From NCBI GenBank assembly GCA_035552595.1, contig DASZKZ010000001.1, forward strand, positions 1 to 14,559: a stretch of 14,559 nucleotides of DNA, read 5' to 3'. Numbering within the stretch: the first letter of the stretch is position 1; each line of letters begins with the position of its first letter. Positions 1 through 7,900 of this stretch are shown here, piece after piece. The stretch is from Aeolococcus sp035552595. GTDB lineage: Bacteria > Chloroflexota > Dormibacteria > Aeolococcales > Aeolococcaceae. The notes below the pieces were generated by a model. That model was given only the letters and a program-made list of their open reading frames with translations. It was not told the origin of the DNA and did no database searches. The position numbers and the translations under genes were made by a program.

Positions 1-627
1 CTAGGTCGCTCGGCCCCGCAGGGCGTCACAGACGAGCTCGACGCAGCGAGACCTCGCCGGCGTGTCCGAGGCGGCGAAGGCGCTGTGGCTGAGACCACCC
101 ATCAGCATGGTGACGTCGTCGATGCCCACGTCCTGGCGCACCTGTCCGCTGCGTTGCGCGCGCCGGAACAGCTCTGCCATGGCATCCACCAACTGGTTGG
201 CGAGCTCTTGCTTGGCCTCGTGCAGATCGATCCCCGCCGCGGCGATGGAATCCGCCAGGGCCTTGAAGGCAGCCGACTCGTCGGCAAGACGGCGCAGCAT
301 GGCGAAGAACGCCGCGCCGGGATCCTCAGCATCGCAGGCCGCCCGTGCGGCCTCGATGATCGGGGTGAGGCGCGCCTCGATGATCGCTTCGAGCACCGCC
401 GCCTTGGTGGGGTAGTTGCGGTACACGGTGCCGACCCCGACACCGGCGAGCCGCGCGATCTCGTCGATCGGTGCGTCGGCGCCCTGCGTCCGGAACACGA
501 CCTCGGCAGCCTCGAGGATGGCGCCGCGATTGCGCTCGGCGTCGGCACGGCGCGGGCGATCCTCGGGCGGACTGGTGGGGAGGGCCGCCTTGGAGGCGGC
601 GGCCGCTGCGGCGGCGGATTCAGCCAT
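1..627 (-). CDS. TetR-family transcriptional repressor, divergent to DHA2 efflux pump
   Basis: A 208-residue one-component regulator. After an Ala/Pro-rich tail (residues 1-30), residues 33-80 form a typical TetR DNA-binding region: RNRGAILEAAEVVF (helix 1), a turn, then IDEIARLAGVGVGTVYRNYP, with the recognition helix at about 62-71. The rest (85-208) is an all-helical, divergent ligand-binding and dimer domain; the ligand cannot be read from sequence. The start chosen is ATG at 627, which leaves the operator region free of coding sequence. The frame stays open further upstream, and a TTG at 657 is possible, but neither start has a good Shine-Dalgarno. The stop codon TAG is the first three bases of the window, so the gene is complete. 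Its position opposite a drug exporter, with a palindrome between them, indicates local repression of the pump and probably of itself (inference). Confidence 0.93.
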   Translation of the reverse strand: MAESAAAAAAASKAALPTSPPEDRPRRADAERNRGAILEAAEVVFRTQGADAPIDEIARLAGVGVGTVYRNYPTKAAVLEAIIEARLTPIIEAARAACDAEDPGAAFFAMLRRLADESAAFKALADSIAAAGIDLHEAKQELANQLVDAMAELFRRAQRSGQVRQDVGIDDVTMLMGGLSHSAFAASDTPARSRCVELVCDALRGRAT

Positions 628-650
628 GACGGGTGAGCCTGGATAATCCT

Positions 651-680
651 TTGACAAACGGAACCTGCGTTCCGTATAGT
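651..680 (+). promoter_or_regulatory. Sigma-70-type promoter of the DHA2 efflux gene
   Basis: TTGACA at 651-656 is a perfect -35 consensus. TATAGT at 675-680 is a one-mismatch -10, and the spacer is 18 bp. Transcription would start near 687, giving an untranslated leader of about 40 nt before the ATG at 727. The leader carries GAGGAG at 714-719. This is the best-looking promoter in the window. Confidence 0.75.
658..675. promoter_or_regulatory. Primary TetR operator (perfect palindrome)
   Basis: ACGGAAC-ctgc-GTTCCGT is a perfect inverted repeat with 7-bp arms and a 4-bp centre. It fills the spacer between the -35 and -10 boxes of the pump promoter, so a bound dimer would block RNA polymerase. 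Size and symmetry fit a TetR-family operator. Assignment to the adjacent repressor is inference from position. Confidence 0.75.
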
Positions 681-686
681 AGCGAA

Positions 687-703
687 ACGGAACCGCAACT
701 CCG
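687..703. promoter_or_regulatory. Secondary, degenerate operator copy
   Basis: ACGGAAC at 687-693 repeats the left arm of the upstream palindrome exactly. After the same 4-bp spacing comes ACTCCG, which matches four of six bases of the right arm. The centre lies 29 bp, nearly three helical turns, from the first operator. It would cover the predicted transcription start, so two dimers could bind on the same DNA face. Confidence 0.5.
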
Positions 704-726
704 ATTCTACGGCGAGGAGAGTGGCC

Positions 727-2196
727 ATGCAAGCTCGACACACCAACCCCTGGCTTGTCCTCGTGATCGTGGGGCTCGCCCAGTTCATGGTGGTGCTCGA
801 TGCCACCATCGTGAACGTCGCTCTGCCTTCGATCCAGCACGGCCTCCACTTCTCCGCAGGGACGCTGCAATGGGTGGTCAACGCCTACACCCTCGCCTTC
901 GGCGGCTTCCTGATGCTCGGTGGCCGGGCGGCTGACCTGTTCGGTCGTAAGCGCCTGTTCGTGGCCGGCATCGTGCTGTTCTCCGCGGCGTCGCTGCTCA
1001 ACGGGCTCGCCTCGTCAGCCGGCATCCTGGTCGCCGGCCGGGCGCTGCAGGGGCTGGGTGGAGCGCTGGTGTCGCCGGCCGCGCTCTCCGTGCTGACCAC
1101 CACCTTCTCGGAGGGGGCGGAGCGCACCAAGGCGCTCGGGGTGTGGAGCGCGGTCGCGGTGGGCGGCGGTGCGGTCGGGCTGCTGCTCGGCGGCGTCCTC
1201 ACCGACCTGCTCTCCTGGCAGTGGATCTTCTTCGTCAATGTCCCCGTCGGGGTGGGCGCGATCGCCCTGGCGCTCCGGTTCGTTCCCGAGAGCCGCTCAC
1301 CCGGCGTGGGTCGCGGGGTCGACGTCGGCGGGGCTGTCGCGGTGACGGCCGGGCTCATGGTGCTGGTGTACGCGATCGTCAATGCGCAAACCGCGGGCTG
1401 GATCTCGGGACCGACGCTCGGTCTCGGCGCGGTGGCGATCGCGCTTCTGGCGGGGTTCGTTTGGCTGGAACTGCGGCTGCGCAACCCGCTCATCCGCCTC
1501 GGCATCTTCCGCATGCGCTCTCTGACCAGTTCCAACCTGGTGATGCTCCTCGTCGCCGCCGGTATGTTCGCGATGTTCTACTTCGCGTCGATCTACGTGC
1601 AGGAGGTGCTTGGGTACAGCCCCCTCAAGGCAGGGCTGGCGTTCCTGCCAGTGACGGTCGCAATCATCGTGGGCGCTGGGCTGTCCCAACAGCTGATCCG
1701 GCGCGTCGGGGTTCGCGCGGTGGGCGTGACCGGGATGGCGATCGCCGCGGTCGGCCTGTTGCTCCTCAGCCGCATCCCCGTGGCAGGTACCTATGCCGGC
1801 GACCTGCTGCCCGGGCTGCTCACCATGGCGCTGGGCATGGGCCTGACCTTCGTCCCCGTCACCCTGATCGCCACCACCAACGTCGAGGCAACGGACGCAG
1901 GGCTTGCCTCGGGTCTGCTCAACACCTCCCAGCAGCTGGGCGGCGCCATCGGGCTTGCGGTGCTCTCGACGCTGGCGGCCAACGCCACCGCCGGCCAGCT
2001 GCTCTCCCTTGGCACAGCTCCCAGCCAGGCGGACGGTGCGCTCGCCCTGGTGACCGGTTTTCACGTCGCATTCCTGGCCAGTGCGGCCCTGATGGCAGCC
2101 GGCTCGGTGCTGCTCGCGGTGCTCGTCCGGCGTCGCGACGTCTCCAGGATCGACACCACCACCACAACTGTCGTCCCAGAGGCGGTGGCAGCGTAG
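727..2196 (+). CDS. DHA2-family (EmrB/QacA-type) multidrug efflux MFS transporter
   Basis: A 489-residue inner-membrane, proton-driven exporter of the 14-helix drug:H+ antiporter-2 family. Hallmarks are motif D1 (LDATIVNVALP, about 24-34), motif A in the first cytoplasmic loop (GGRAADLFGRKRLF, about 65-78), motif B (GRALQGLGGALVSP, about 104-117) and the antiporter motif C region followed by SWQWIFFVNVPVG (about 147-175). Hydrophobic segments continue to about residue 470, and the tail is charged and Thr-rich. ATG at 727 is preferred because GAGGAG at 714-719 sits 7 nt upstream. An in-frame GTG at 721 lies almost on that Shine-Dalgarno. Expression should be controlled by the divergent TetR protein through the two palindromes. 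The substrate is unknown; toxic organic cations, antibiotics or dyes are typical for the family. Confidence 0.94.
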   Translation: MQARHTNPWLVLVIVGLAQFMVVLDATIVNVALPSIQHGLHFSAGTLQWVVNAYTLAFGGFLMLGGRAADLFGRKRLFVAGIVLFSAASLLNGLASSAGILVAGRALQGLGGALVSPAALSVLTTTFSEGAERTKALGVWSAVAVGGGAVGLLLGGVLTDLLSWQWIFFVNVPVGVGAIALALRFVPESRSPGVGRGVDVGGAVAVTAGLMVLVYAIVNAQTAGWISGPTLGLGAVAIALLAGFVWLELRLRNPLIRLGIFRMRSLTSSNLVMLLVAAGMFAMFYFASIYVQEVLGYSPLKAGLAFLPVTVAIIVGAGLSQQLIRRVGVRAVGVTGMAIAAVGLLLLSRIPVAGTYAGDLLPGLLTMALGMGLTFVPVTLIATTNVEATDAGLASGLLNTSQQLGGAIGLAVLSTLAANATAGQLLSLGTAPSQADGALALVTGFHVAFLASAALMAAGSVLLAVLVRRRDVSRIDTTTTTVVPEAVAA

Positions 2197-2474
2197 ATCC
2201 ACCAGTGCTCAGGGGGCGGCGGTTCGACGCCGCCTCCTGTGCTCGGTGTCCGCCACAGCACAGGCGCAATCGCCGGCTCGGCGCGGTGTGGCTGTGCTAC
2301 ACCCGAGCTGGATGCGACGTGTCGGTTGCGATCAGCGCACGGCTGAAGCCGACGGGGTGCGGCGACCGGAGGTACGCGACCAACCCTCTGTCGAACAGCG
2401 GCAGCCCCACTCCCACCGGGGCTCGGGTGATCCAGGCGGTGCTGAGCTCCTGATCGGAGCGGCGACAGCGGCGG
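2197..2474. other. Spacer between convergent efflux and cfa-type genes
   Basis: This 278-bp stretch has no convincing gene. Besides the hairpins at 2211-2264, the minus strand is open without a stop from 2497 to the TAG at 2297-2299 (67 codons, no ATG, no Shine-Dalgarno). That frame has high third-position GC and a protein-like composition (for example LPLFDRGLVAYLRSP). The opposite strand looks equally protein-like up to a TGA at 2451-2453. It could be a decayed gene fragment or simply a product of the high GC content. Confidence 0.3.
2211..2238 (+). terminator. GC-rich hairpin after the efflux gene
   Basis: An 11-bp stem, AGGGGGCGGCG (2211-2221) against CGCCGCCTCCT (2228-2238) with one G-U pair, closes a 6-nt loop (GTTCGA) 15 nt after the stop codon. 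There is no run of T after it, so it is at best a non-canonical terminator or an mRNA 3' protective stem. Its right arm is shared with a second possible stem, CCTGTGCT (2236-2243) with AGCACAGG (2257-2264), so the two cannot form together. Confidence 0.45.
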
Positions 2475-3767
2475 TCAGGCGTACCAGTCGGTCCTCGTCA
2501 GGGGCAGGTGAGCGGCACCCTGCCGGTCCGGCTTGACCGCCAGGAACTGGTGCACGGCCGTGGTGTTGCGCCGGAAGCCGATCTCGGCGCCGGTGAGGTA
2601 GAGCCGCCACACCCGCAGGCGCTCGGCGCCGATCAGGCGCTCGGCCTCCTCCGAGTGTGTCTCGAACCGCTCCCGCCAGTGACCCAGGGTGAGCGCGTAG
2701 TGCTCCCGGAGGTTCTCGTCATCGCGGACCTCGAGCCCGGCGTTCTCGATCTGGAGGTTGAGATATCCCGCCTCTTCGAGCTCCCCGTCCGGGAAGATGA
2801 AGGCGTCGACGAACGAGCCCCGGCTGATGCCGTGCCCCGGCGGCGCGGTGATGCCGTGGAGGAGCGCGCGCCCCTCCGGACGCAGGGCCGCGTTGACCGC
2901 GCGCGCGTAGCGCAGCATGTTGGCCCGGCCCACGTGCTCGAGCATCCCGATGCTGGCCACGGCGTCGAAGGTGCGGCCGAGGGGTTCGCGATAGTCGGCG
3001 AGGCGCACCTCGACGCGGCCGTCCAAGCCCAGATCGTGGACGCGCTGGCGGGCCACCGTCGCCTGGCTGGGACTGAGAGTGATGCCCACCGCGCTGACGC
3101 CGTAGTGCTGCGCCGCGTGGATGACGAAGCTGCCCCAGCCCGAGCCGATGTCGAGGACGTCCTCGCCAGGCTGGAGCCGCAGCTTGCGGCAGACCAGGTC
3201 GAGCTTGTTGCGCTGGGCGGTCTCGAGGTCGTCCTGGGCGGTGCGGAAGTAGGCGCAGGAGTAGGTCAGCGACTCGTCGAGCCAGAGGCGGTAGAAGTCG
3301 AGCGGGACGTCGTAGTGGTGCCGGATCGCCTGTGCGTCGCGGCGCTGGCTGTGGCGGATACCCCGCAGGCGGGCCTCCACGGTGCGCGCGGAGGAGCGGG
3401 CGGGGCGGGCCCCCAGCGCCAGGCCGGCGAAGAGAAGCGCCGGCGTGGCTCGCAGCAGCTGCGCCGGCGCCACCTGCGAGAGGAGGTCGATGAACGGCTC
3501 CAATGGCTCGACGTCGATGAGCCCCTCCGCGTAGGCTCGGCCGAACGCCTTCTCCGGGGTCGCCGTCAGGAGCAGGTCCAGCCCCCGCCGGGCATGGAAG
3601 ACGAGCTCGAAGCGGCTCTGCGAGGCGTCGGGTCCAACGGTGCGACCGTCCCACAGCCGCAGGGTCCAGTCACGGGTCCCGATGGCTCCGCCGATGGCGG
3701 CAGCAAGGCGCCCCGCCGCCTCCTGACCCGTCGAGGCCGTTCGCGACCAGGCGCGTGTCCCGTCCAT
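2475..3767 (-). CDS. cfa: Cyclopropane-fatty-acyl-phospholipid synthase-type SAM methyltransferase
   Basis: A 430-residue enzyme that would transfer a methylene or methyl group from S-adenosylmethionine to the double bond of unsaturated acyl chains in membrane phospholipids. An N-terminal lipid-binding-type region (1-140) precedes the catalytic domain, as in Cfa proteins and unlike the shorter mycolic acid cyclopropane synthases. Visible motifs are HHYDVPLDFY (150-159), the active-site Cys171 in TYSCAYF, SAM motif I VLDIGSGWG (204-212), E277 in MLEHVG, H304 in LLHG, and Y357 in REHYALTL; C171, E277, H304 and Y357 correspond to the bicarbonate/active-site set of E. coli Cfa. ATG at 3767 is chosen because GGAGGG lies about 6 nt upstream. 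The family also contains enzymes making 10-methyl branched acids together with an FAD-dependent partner; no such partner is visible here, so cyclopropanation is the simpler call. Confidence 0.92.
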   Translation of the reverse strand: MDGTRAWSRTASTGQEAAGRLAAAIGGAIGTRDWTLRLWDGRTVGPDASQSRFELVFHARRGLDLLLTATPEKAFGRAYAEGLIDVEPLEPFIDLLSQVAPAQLLRATPALLFAGLALGARPARSSARTVEARLRGIRHSQRRDAQAIRHHYDVPLDFYRLWLDESLTYSCAYFRTAQDDLETAQRNKLDLVCRKLRLQPGEDVLDIGSGWGSFVIHAAQHYGVSAVGITLSPSQATVARQRVHDLGLDGRVEVRLADYREPLGRTFDAVASIGMLEHVGRANMLRYARAVNAALRPEGRALLHGITAPPGHGISRGSFVDAFIFPDGELEEAGYLNLQIENAGLEVRDDENLREHYALTLGHWRERFETHSEEAERLIGAERLRVWRLYLTGAEIGFRRNTTAVHQFLAVKPDRQGAAHLPLTRTDWYA

Positions 3768-3808
3768 CCGTTTCCCTCCATGCCGGACCCCGCAGGAAAG
3801 ATACACGT

Positions 3809-3837
3809 CCGGCCGCCGGGCCGGCCCGGGAGGCCGG
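3809..3837. promoter_or_regulatory. Strong GC palindrome upstream of cfa-type gene
   Basis: CCGGGCCGGCCCGG at 3816-3829 is a perfect 14-bp palindrome. It is flanked by CCGGCC (3809-3814) and GGCCGG (3832-3837), which form a second nested pair. It lies 42 bp before the cfa-type start on the minus strand. It may be a protein-binding site or a stem in the leader RNA. Only a weak -10-like TATCTT (3803-3798, minus strand) is seen between it and the gene. Confidence 0.4.
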
Positions 3838-3850
3838 CTCGCACAGTAAA

Positions 3851-3881
3851 CAAATGCCAAGATCCGCGTGCAAATGTGAAG
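3851..3881 (+). repeat. Tandem 11-bp direct repeat in divergent control region
   Basis: CAAATGCCAAG (3851-3861) and CAAATGTGAAG (3871-3881) match at 9 of 11 positions and are exactly 20 bp apart, about two helical turns. They sit in the only locally AT-richer part of the divergent spacer between the cfa-type gene and the secreted-protein gene. That is the usual layout for tandem binding of an activator. The protein is unknown. Confidence 0.45.
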
Positions 3882-3894
3882 CCCCACCGCAGAC

Positions 3895-3923
3895 TTGCTA
3901 AATGGCCGGCGTTTGGCTACCGT
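3895..3923 (+). promoter_or_regulatory. Candidate promoter for secreted-protein gene
   Basis: TTGCTA (3895-3900) and TACCGT (3918-3923) are separated by 17 bp. The -35 has four of six consensus bases. The -10 keeps only T1, A2 and T6, a pattern common in high-GC Gram-positive promoters. The start point would be near 3930, leaving a leader of about 55 nt. The tandem repeat at 3851-3881 would then lie in an activator position. The call is tentative. Confidence 0.35.
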
Positions 3924-3948
3924 GCGGGTATCGAACCGCGGCAAACGC
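3909..3948 (+). promoter_or_regulatory. Nested inverted repeat before secreted-protein gene
   Basis: GCGTTTG (3909-3915) and CAAACGC (3942-3948) are perfect 7-bp arms. Inside them GCGGGT (3924-3929) pairs with ACCGC (3935-3939) around a 5-nt loop, with one bulged G. The element ends 37 bp before the ATG and overlaps the proposed -10 box. It could therefore be an operator, or an RNA hairpin if transcription starts further upstream. Confidence 0.4.
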
Positions 3949-3985
3949 ACAGTCCGCGCACGCCTGAAAACAGAGAGAGGGACAC

Positions 3986-4951
3986 ATGGCCGGCACGCCA
4001 ATACGGTTGCTCGTCGCAGGATGTCTGGTGATCGCGGGGTCCGCCCCACTGATCCAGTCCACCACCACGCCGGTTCGGGCGTCTGGGACCTGCGGCACGG
4101 CGGATACAGCGGTGTCTGTCGCGGTCTCGCCGGGCGCCGTCGCTGGTCACGAGCTCTACACCGCGACCATCGAGAACTTCGGTCCCTGCAACGCCATTGA
4201 CGTGGTCTACACGGACACGCTGCCCGGCGCCACCGCGGTGACCTTCACCAACTTCAAACCCGGCAGCTGGGACTGCACCAAGACGACATCGACTCAGGTC
4301 TCGTGCACGCTGAACCAGATGAGCGGTTCCTCGGCGAGTCCGAACAATCCGTCGACGGCGTTGATCGCCTATGACGTCGCGGTCCCGACGGCGAGCGGCA
4401 AGAAGCCGGCGGTGCTCGCTGAAACACACGGGATCAGCGTCAGTTCCGACGGGGCAGACGCCAGTCCCGACGACAATTCCCTGTTTCTGGGCACTCTGCA
4501 GACAAGCTCAAACATCCAGAGCTTCGTCCAGGACAGCAACCTCCATCCCACGAAGACGGTGCACGAGACAGTGACGGACAATGTGTCGCCGGGCACCTTC
4601 CAGACAACCGTCGCGCAGATCGTCAATGAGTCGCCATCCACATGCGGTACCGCGGCAAAGGTCTGCGCCACCGTCACGACCGAGAACGGCACCCTGCAGA
4701 CGGTCACGCTCGAGCGCGACGCCAGCCTGTACAACCTCGCGATCGCATCGACGGTGCCCGTCTTCCACGAGCTCGACGGCACATCCAGCTTCCAGCAGCT
4801 GGCCGTGTGCAGTGGCCACAAGGTGCCCCAGGCCGGATGCATCGTCAGCGCCACCACGGCGACCAGCGCCGATCTGGTGACGACATCCAACCCGACGGGG
4901 CTCTACTACGTCATCACCATCTCCACCCCGACCAATGGTCACTGGGCGTGA
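3986..4951 (+). CDS. Secreted DUF11-like protein
   Basis: A 321-residue exported protein of unknown role. The N-terminus is a signal peptide (hydrophobic RLLVAGCLVIAGSAPLI, then a likely cut near VRA-SG, residues 30-32). Residues about 42-135 resemble the DUF11/isopeptide-type beta-sandwich repeat: DTAVSVAVSPGAVAGHELYT, then ENFGPCNAIDVVYTDTLPGA, ending in IAYDVAVPT. Bacterial surface proteins use this fold as stalk or adhesion modules. Residues 190-318 form a second Thr/Ser-rich beta region that I do not recognise. Eight cysteines in the mature chain (36, 68, 97, 107, 220, 227, 275, 285) could make four disulfides. No LPXTG motif or C-terminal membrane helix is present, so it is probably released or held non-covalently. 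ATG at 3986 has GAGAGGG just upstream. The next gene starts 24 bp after the stop, suggesting co-transcription with the cyclase. Confidence 0.8.
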   Translation: MAGTPIRLLVAGCLVIAGSAPLIQSTTTPVRASGTCGTADTAVSVAVSPGAVAGHELYTATIENFGPCNAIDVVYTDTLPGATAVTFTNFKPGSWDCTKTTSTQVSCTLNQMSGSSASPNNPSTALIAYDVAVPTASGKKPAVLAETHGISVSSDGADASPDDNSLFLGTLQTSSNIQSFVQDSNLHPTKTVHETVTDNVSPGTFQTTVAQIVNESPSTCGTAAKVCATVTTENGTLQTVTLERDASLYNLAIASTVPVFHELDGTSSFQQLAVCSGHKVPQAGCIVSATTATSADLVTTSNPTGLYYVITISTPTNGHWA

Positions 4952-4975
4952 CCAGGAGCTGACCCCACGTCCGGT

Positions 4976-7900
4976 GTGCTGATCTGCCCGAGCTGCGGGG
5001 AAGAGAACCCGGATCGATTCCGCATGTGCGGTTTCTGCGGCACGCCGCTGGTGGCCCCGGTGGCGGCCGAGGTGCGCAAGACCGTCACCGTGGTCTTCTG
5101 CGACCTCAAGGGGTCGACCGACCTGGGTGAGCGCCTCGATCCGGAGGCGGTCCGCGAGGTGCTGAACCGTTATTTCTTCGAGATGCGCACAGTGGTCGAG
5201 CGCCACGGCGGGACTGTCGAGAAGTACATCGGCGACGCCATCATGGCGGTGTTCGGGCTGCCCCGGCTGCACGAGGACGATGCGCTGCGGGCCGTGCGCG
5301 CGGCCTGGGAGATGCAGCGAACCCTGGAGCGGATCAACCGCGATCTCGAGGCGGTCTGGGGGGTGACGCTCGCCAACCGCATCGGCGTCAACACCGGCGA
5401 GGTGGTCGCCGGTGATCCGGCCAGCGGTCAGCGCCTGGTCAGCGGCGACGCCGTCAACGTCGCCGCCCGATTGGAGCAGGCCGCTCCCGAGATGGGCATC
5501 CTCATCGGTACATCGACCCTGCGCCTGGTGCGCAGCGCGGTGGAGGTCGAGCACGTCGAGCCCCTCGCTCTCAAGGGCAAGTCGGAGCTGGTGGCCGCCT
5601 ATCGCCTGCTCGCCGCTCGGGGACGAGAGGGGGTGAAGAGGCGGCTGGACCTGCCCGTGGTGGGACGGGACGCCGAGATGACCGAGATCCTCGCCGCCTT
5701 CGAACGCGTCTCCGCCGAGCGGCACTGCGGGCTGGTGACCCTCTGCGGCCACGCCGGAATGGGCAAGACGCGCCTCTCTGAGGAATTCCTCCGGCAGGTG
5801 GTGGGGCCGGCCACGGTTCTGCGCGGTCGCTGCCTGCCCTACGGCGAGGGCATCACCTTCTGGCCGCTGGCGGAGATGCTCACCGACGCCGCCGGCATAC
5901 GCGAGGACGACGATCGCGACGTGGCGCGGGCCAAGCTGGCACGACTGGCCGGCGGCGACGCGGGGATCGAGGCCAGGCTGGCCGGTGCGACCGGTCTCTC
6001 TGACGACGTCTTCTCTCTGCAGGAGACGTTCTGGGCGGTTCGCAAGCTGCTCGAGGTGCTCTCGACTGCACAGCCGGTGGTCATCCTCTTCGACGACATC
6101 CACTGGGCCGAGGCAACGTTCCTCGACCTGATCGAGCATGTGGTCGACATGACCGAAGGCCGCGTCCTGGTGCTGTGCGGCACCCGGCACGAGCTCTTCG
6201 AGGAGCGGCCGGCGTGGATGGAGGGACGGAAGAACGCCATCCGGATCGTGCTCCAGGCGCTCTCGGAGACCGATGGCGCATCCATCATCGACCACATCCT
6301 CGGCGAGATGAGCCTCCCGGCCGAGATGCAGAAGCGAATCGTCGAGGGATGCGAGGGCAACCCGCTGTTCGTCGAGCAGATGGTCTCCATGCTCATCGAC
6401 GACGGCCTGCTCAGCGACGCCTCGGGCCAGTGGCGGCAGACCGGCGATCTCACCTCGGTCAGGGTCCCGCCGACCATCTCGGCTCTGCTCTCCGCCCGCC
6501 TCGACCGCCTCTCCGATGGCGAGCGCGCGGTGCTCCAGACCGGATCCATCGCCGGCCTGGTGTTTCCGGTGGAGGCGGTGCAGGAGCTGGCGCCGCCGGG
6601 AATTCGCGAGCGCGTCGACCGCGAGGTGGAGACCCTGGCGCGCAAGCTCCTGATTCGTGCTGATGTGGCCATCTTCGCGAGCTCGTCGGCCTTCCGATTC
6701 GAGCACCTCATGGTCCGCGACTGCGCCTACCAGGGGCTGCTCAAGCGCACCCGGGCGGAGCTTCACGAGCGCTACGGCGACTGGGTCGAACGGGTGGCGG
6801 GAGACCGAATCTCCGAGTACGAGGAGATCGTGGGGTACCACCTCGAACAGGCACATGCACTGCGCGCGGAGCTCGGCCCGGTCGATGCCCACGGCATCGC
6901 CGTCGGGGTGCGGGCGGCGGGGTGGCTGGCATCCTCAGGGCATCGAGCGCTCAGCCGGGGAGACACCCCAGCGGCCGCGAAGCTGCTCCAGCGAGCCAGG
7001 GGACTGCTCCGCGCCCATCCCCAGGAACGCCTCGAGCTCGCCGCCGACCTCGCCGACGCGCTCCAGGACCTCGGCAAGACCGATGGCGCCCAGGAGGTGC
7101 TCGCGGAGGCCATCGGCGTTGCGGTCGAGCTCGGCGACAGCCGCCGTGAGGCGCATCTCCGGCTCGCCGCACAGCTGCTCAGCTTCGTCACCGGTGCCGA
7201 AAACTGGGCTGAGGCCGCCGACGCCCAGGCGCGCAGGTCGATCGCGGTGTTCGAGCAGGCGGGCGACCACGCCGGCCTGGCTCGCGCCTGGCGGCTGCTG
7301 GCCACAGTCCACGGGACGGCCTGCCGGTACGGCCCCGCCGAGGATGCGCTGCTCCACGCGCTGGACCATGCCCGGCTGGCCGGCGACTCCCGCCAGGTGG
7401 CTCAGAATTGCGCCTCCCTGGCCCTCTGCGCGCTGCTCGGTCCTCTCCCGGTCGCGGAGGGCATCCGTCGCTGCGATGAGCTCCTCGAGCAGATCACGGG
7501 CGATCGGCAATCAGCCGCTCTGGTGATGGCCTACGCCGCCGAGCTCCACGCCATGAACGGCGAGGTCGAAGCCAGCAGGGAGCTGATCACCCAGAGCCGG
7601 TCGATCCTCGAAGACCTGGGTGGTCGCATGCACGCCACCCTGACCGCCCTGTACATCGGGCGTGTCGAGCTGCTCGCCGACGACCCCGTCCGCGCGGAGC
7701 GATATCTGCGCCCCGACCTCGAGGCCTTTCAGGAGATGGGGGGTGTGTACTACCTCTCCACTGTCGCCGCGCTGCTGAGCGAAGCGCTCTACCTCCAGGG
7801 ACGGCTCGCCGAGGCCGAGGAGCTGATCACCGTCTGCGAGAAGGCGGCCGACGAGGGGGATCCCGATACGCAGCATCACTGGCGCTCGGTTCGCGCCAAG

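Noticed and set aside
2246..2536. A possible 96-residue gene between the efflux and cfa-type genes
   Set aside because: It has a GTG start without Shine-Dalgarno, a low-complexity Arg/Ser translation and overlaps the cfa-type 3' end.
2508..4031. A 507-codon plus-strand frame over the cfa-type gene
   Set aside because: The opposite strand encodes a methyltransferase with all active-site motifs and a good Shine-Dalgarno; this frame is its mirror.
4508..6892. A very long open frame on the minus strand (about 790 codons)
   Set aside because: It lies antisense to the cyclase and secreted-protein genes, which have clear domains and motifs. Its translation is His/Arg/Gly-rich and shows no recognisable fold; it is a composition effect of high third-position GC.
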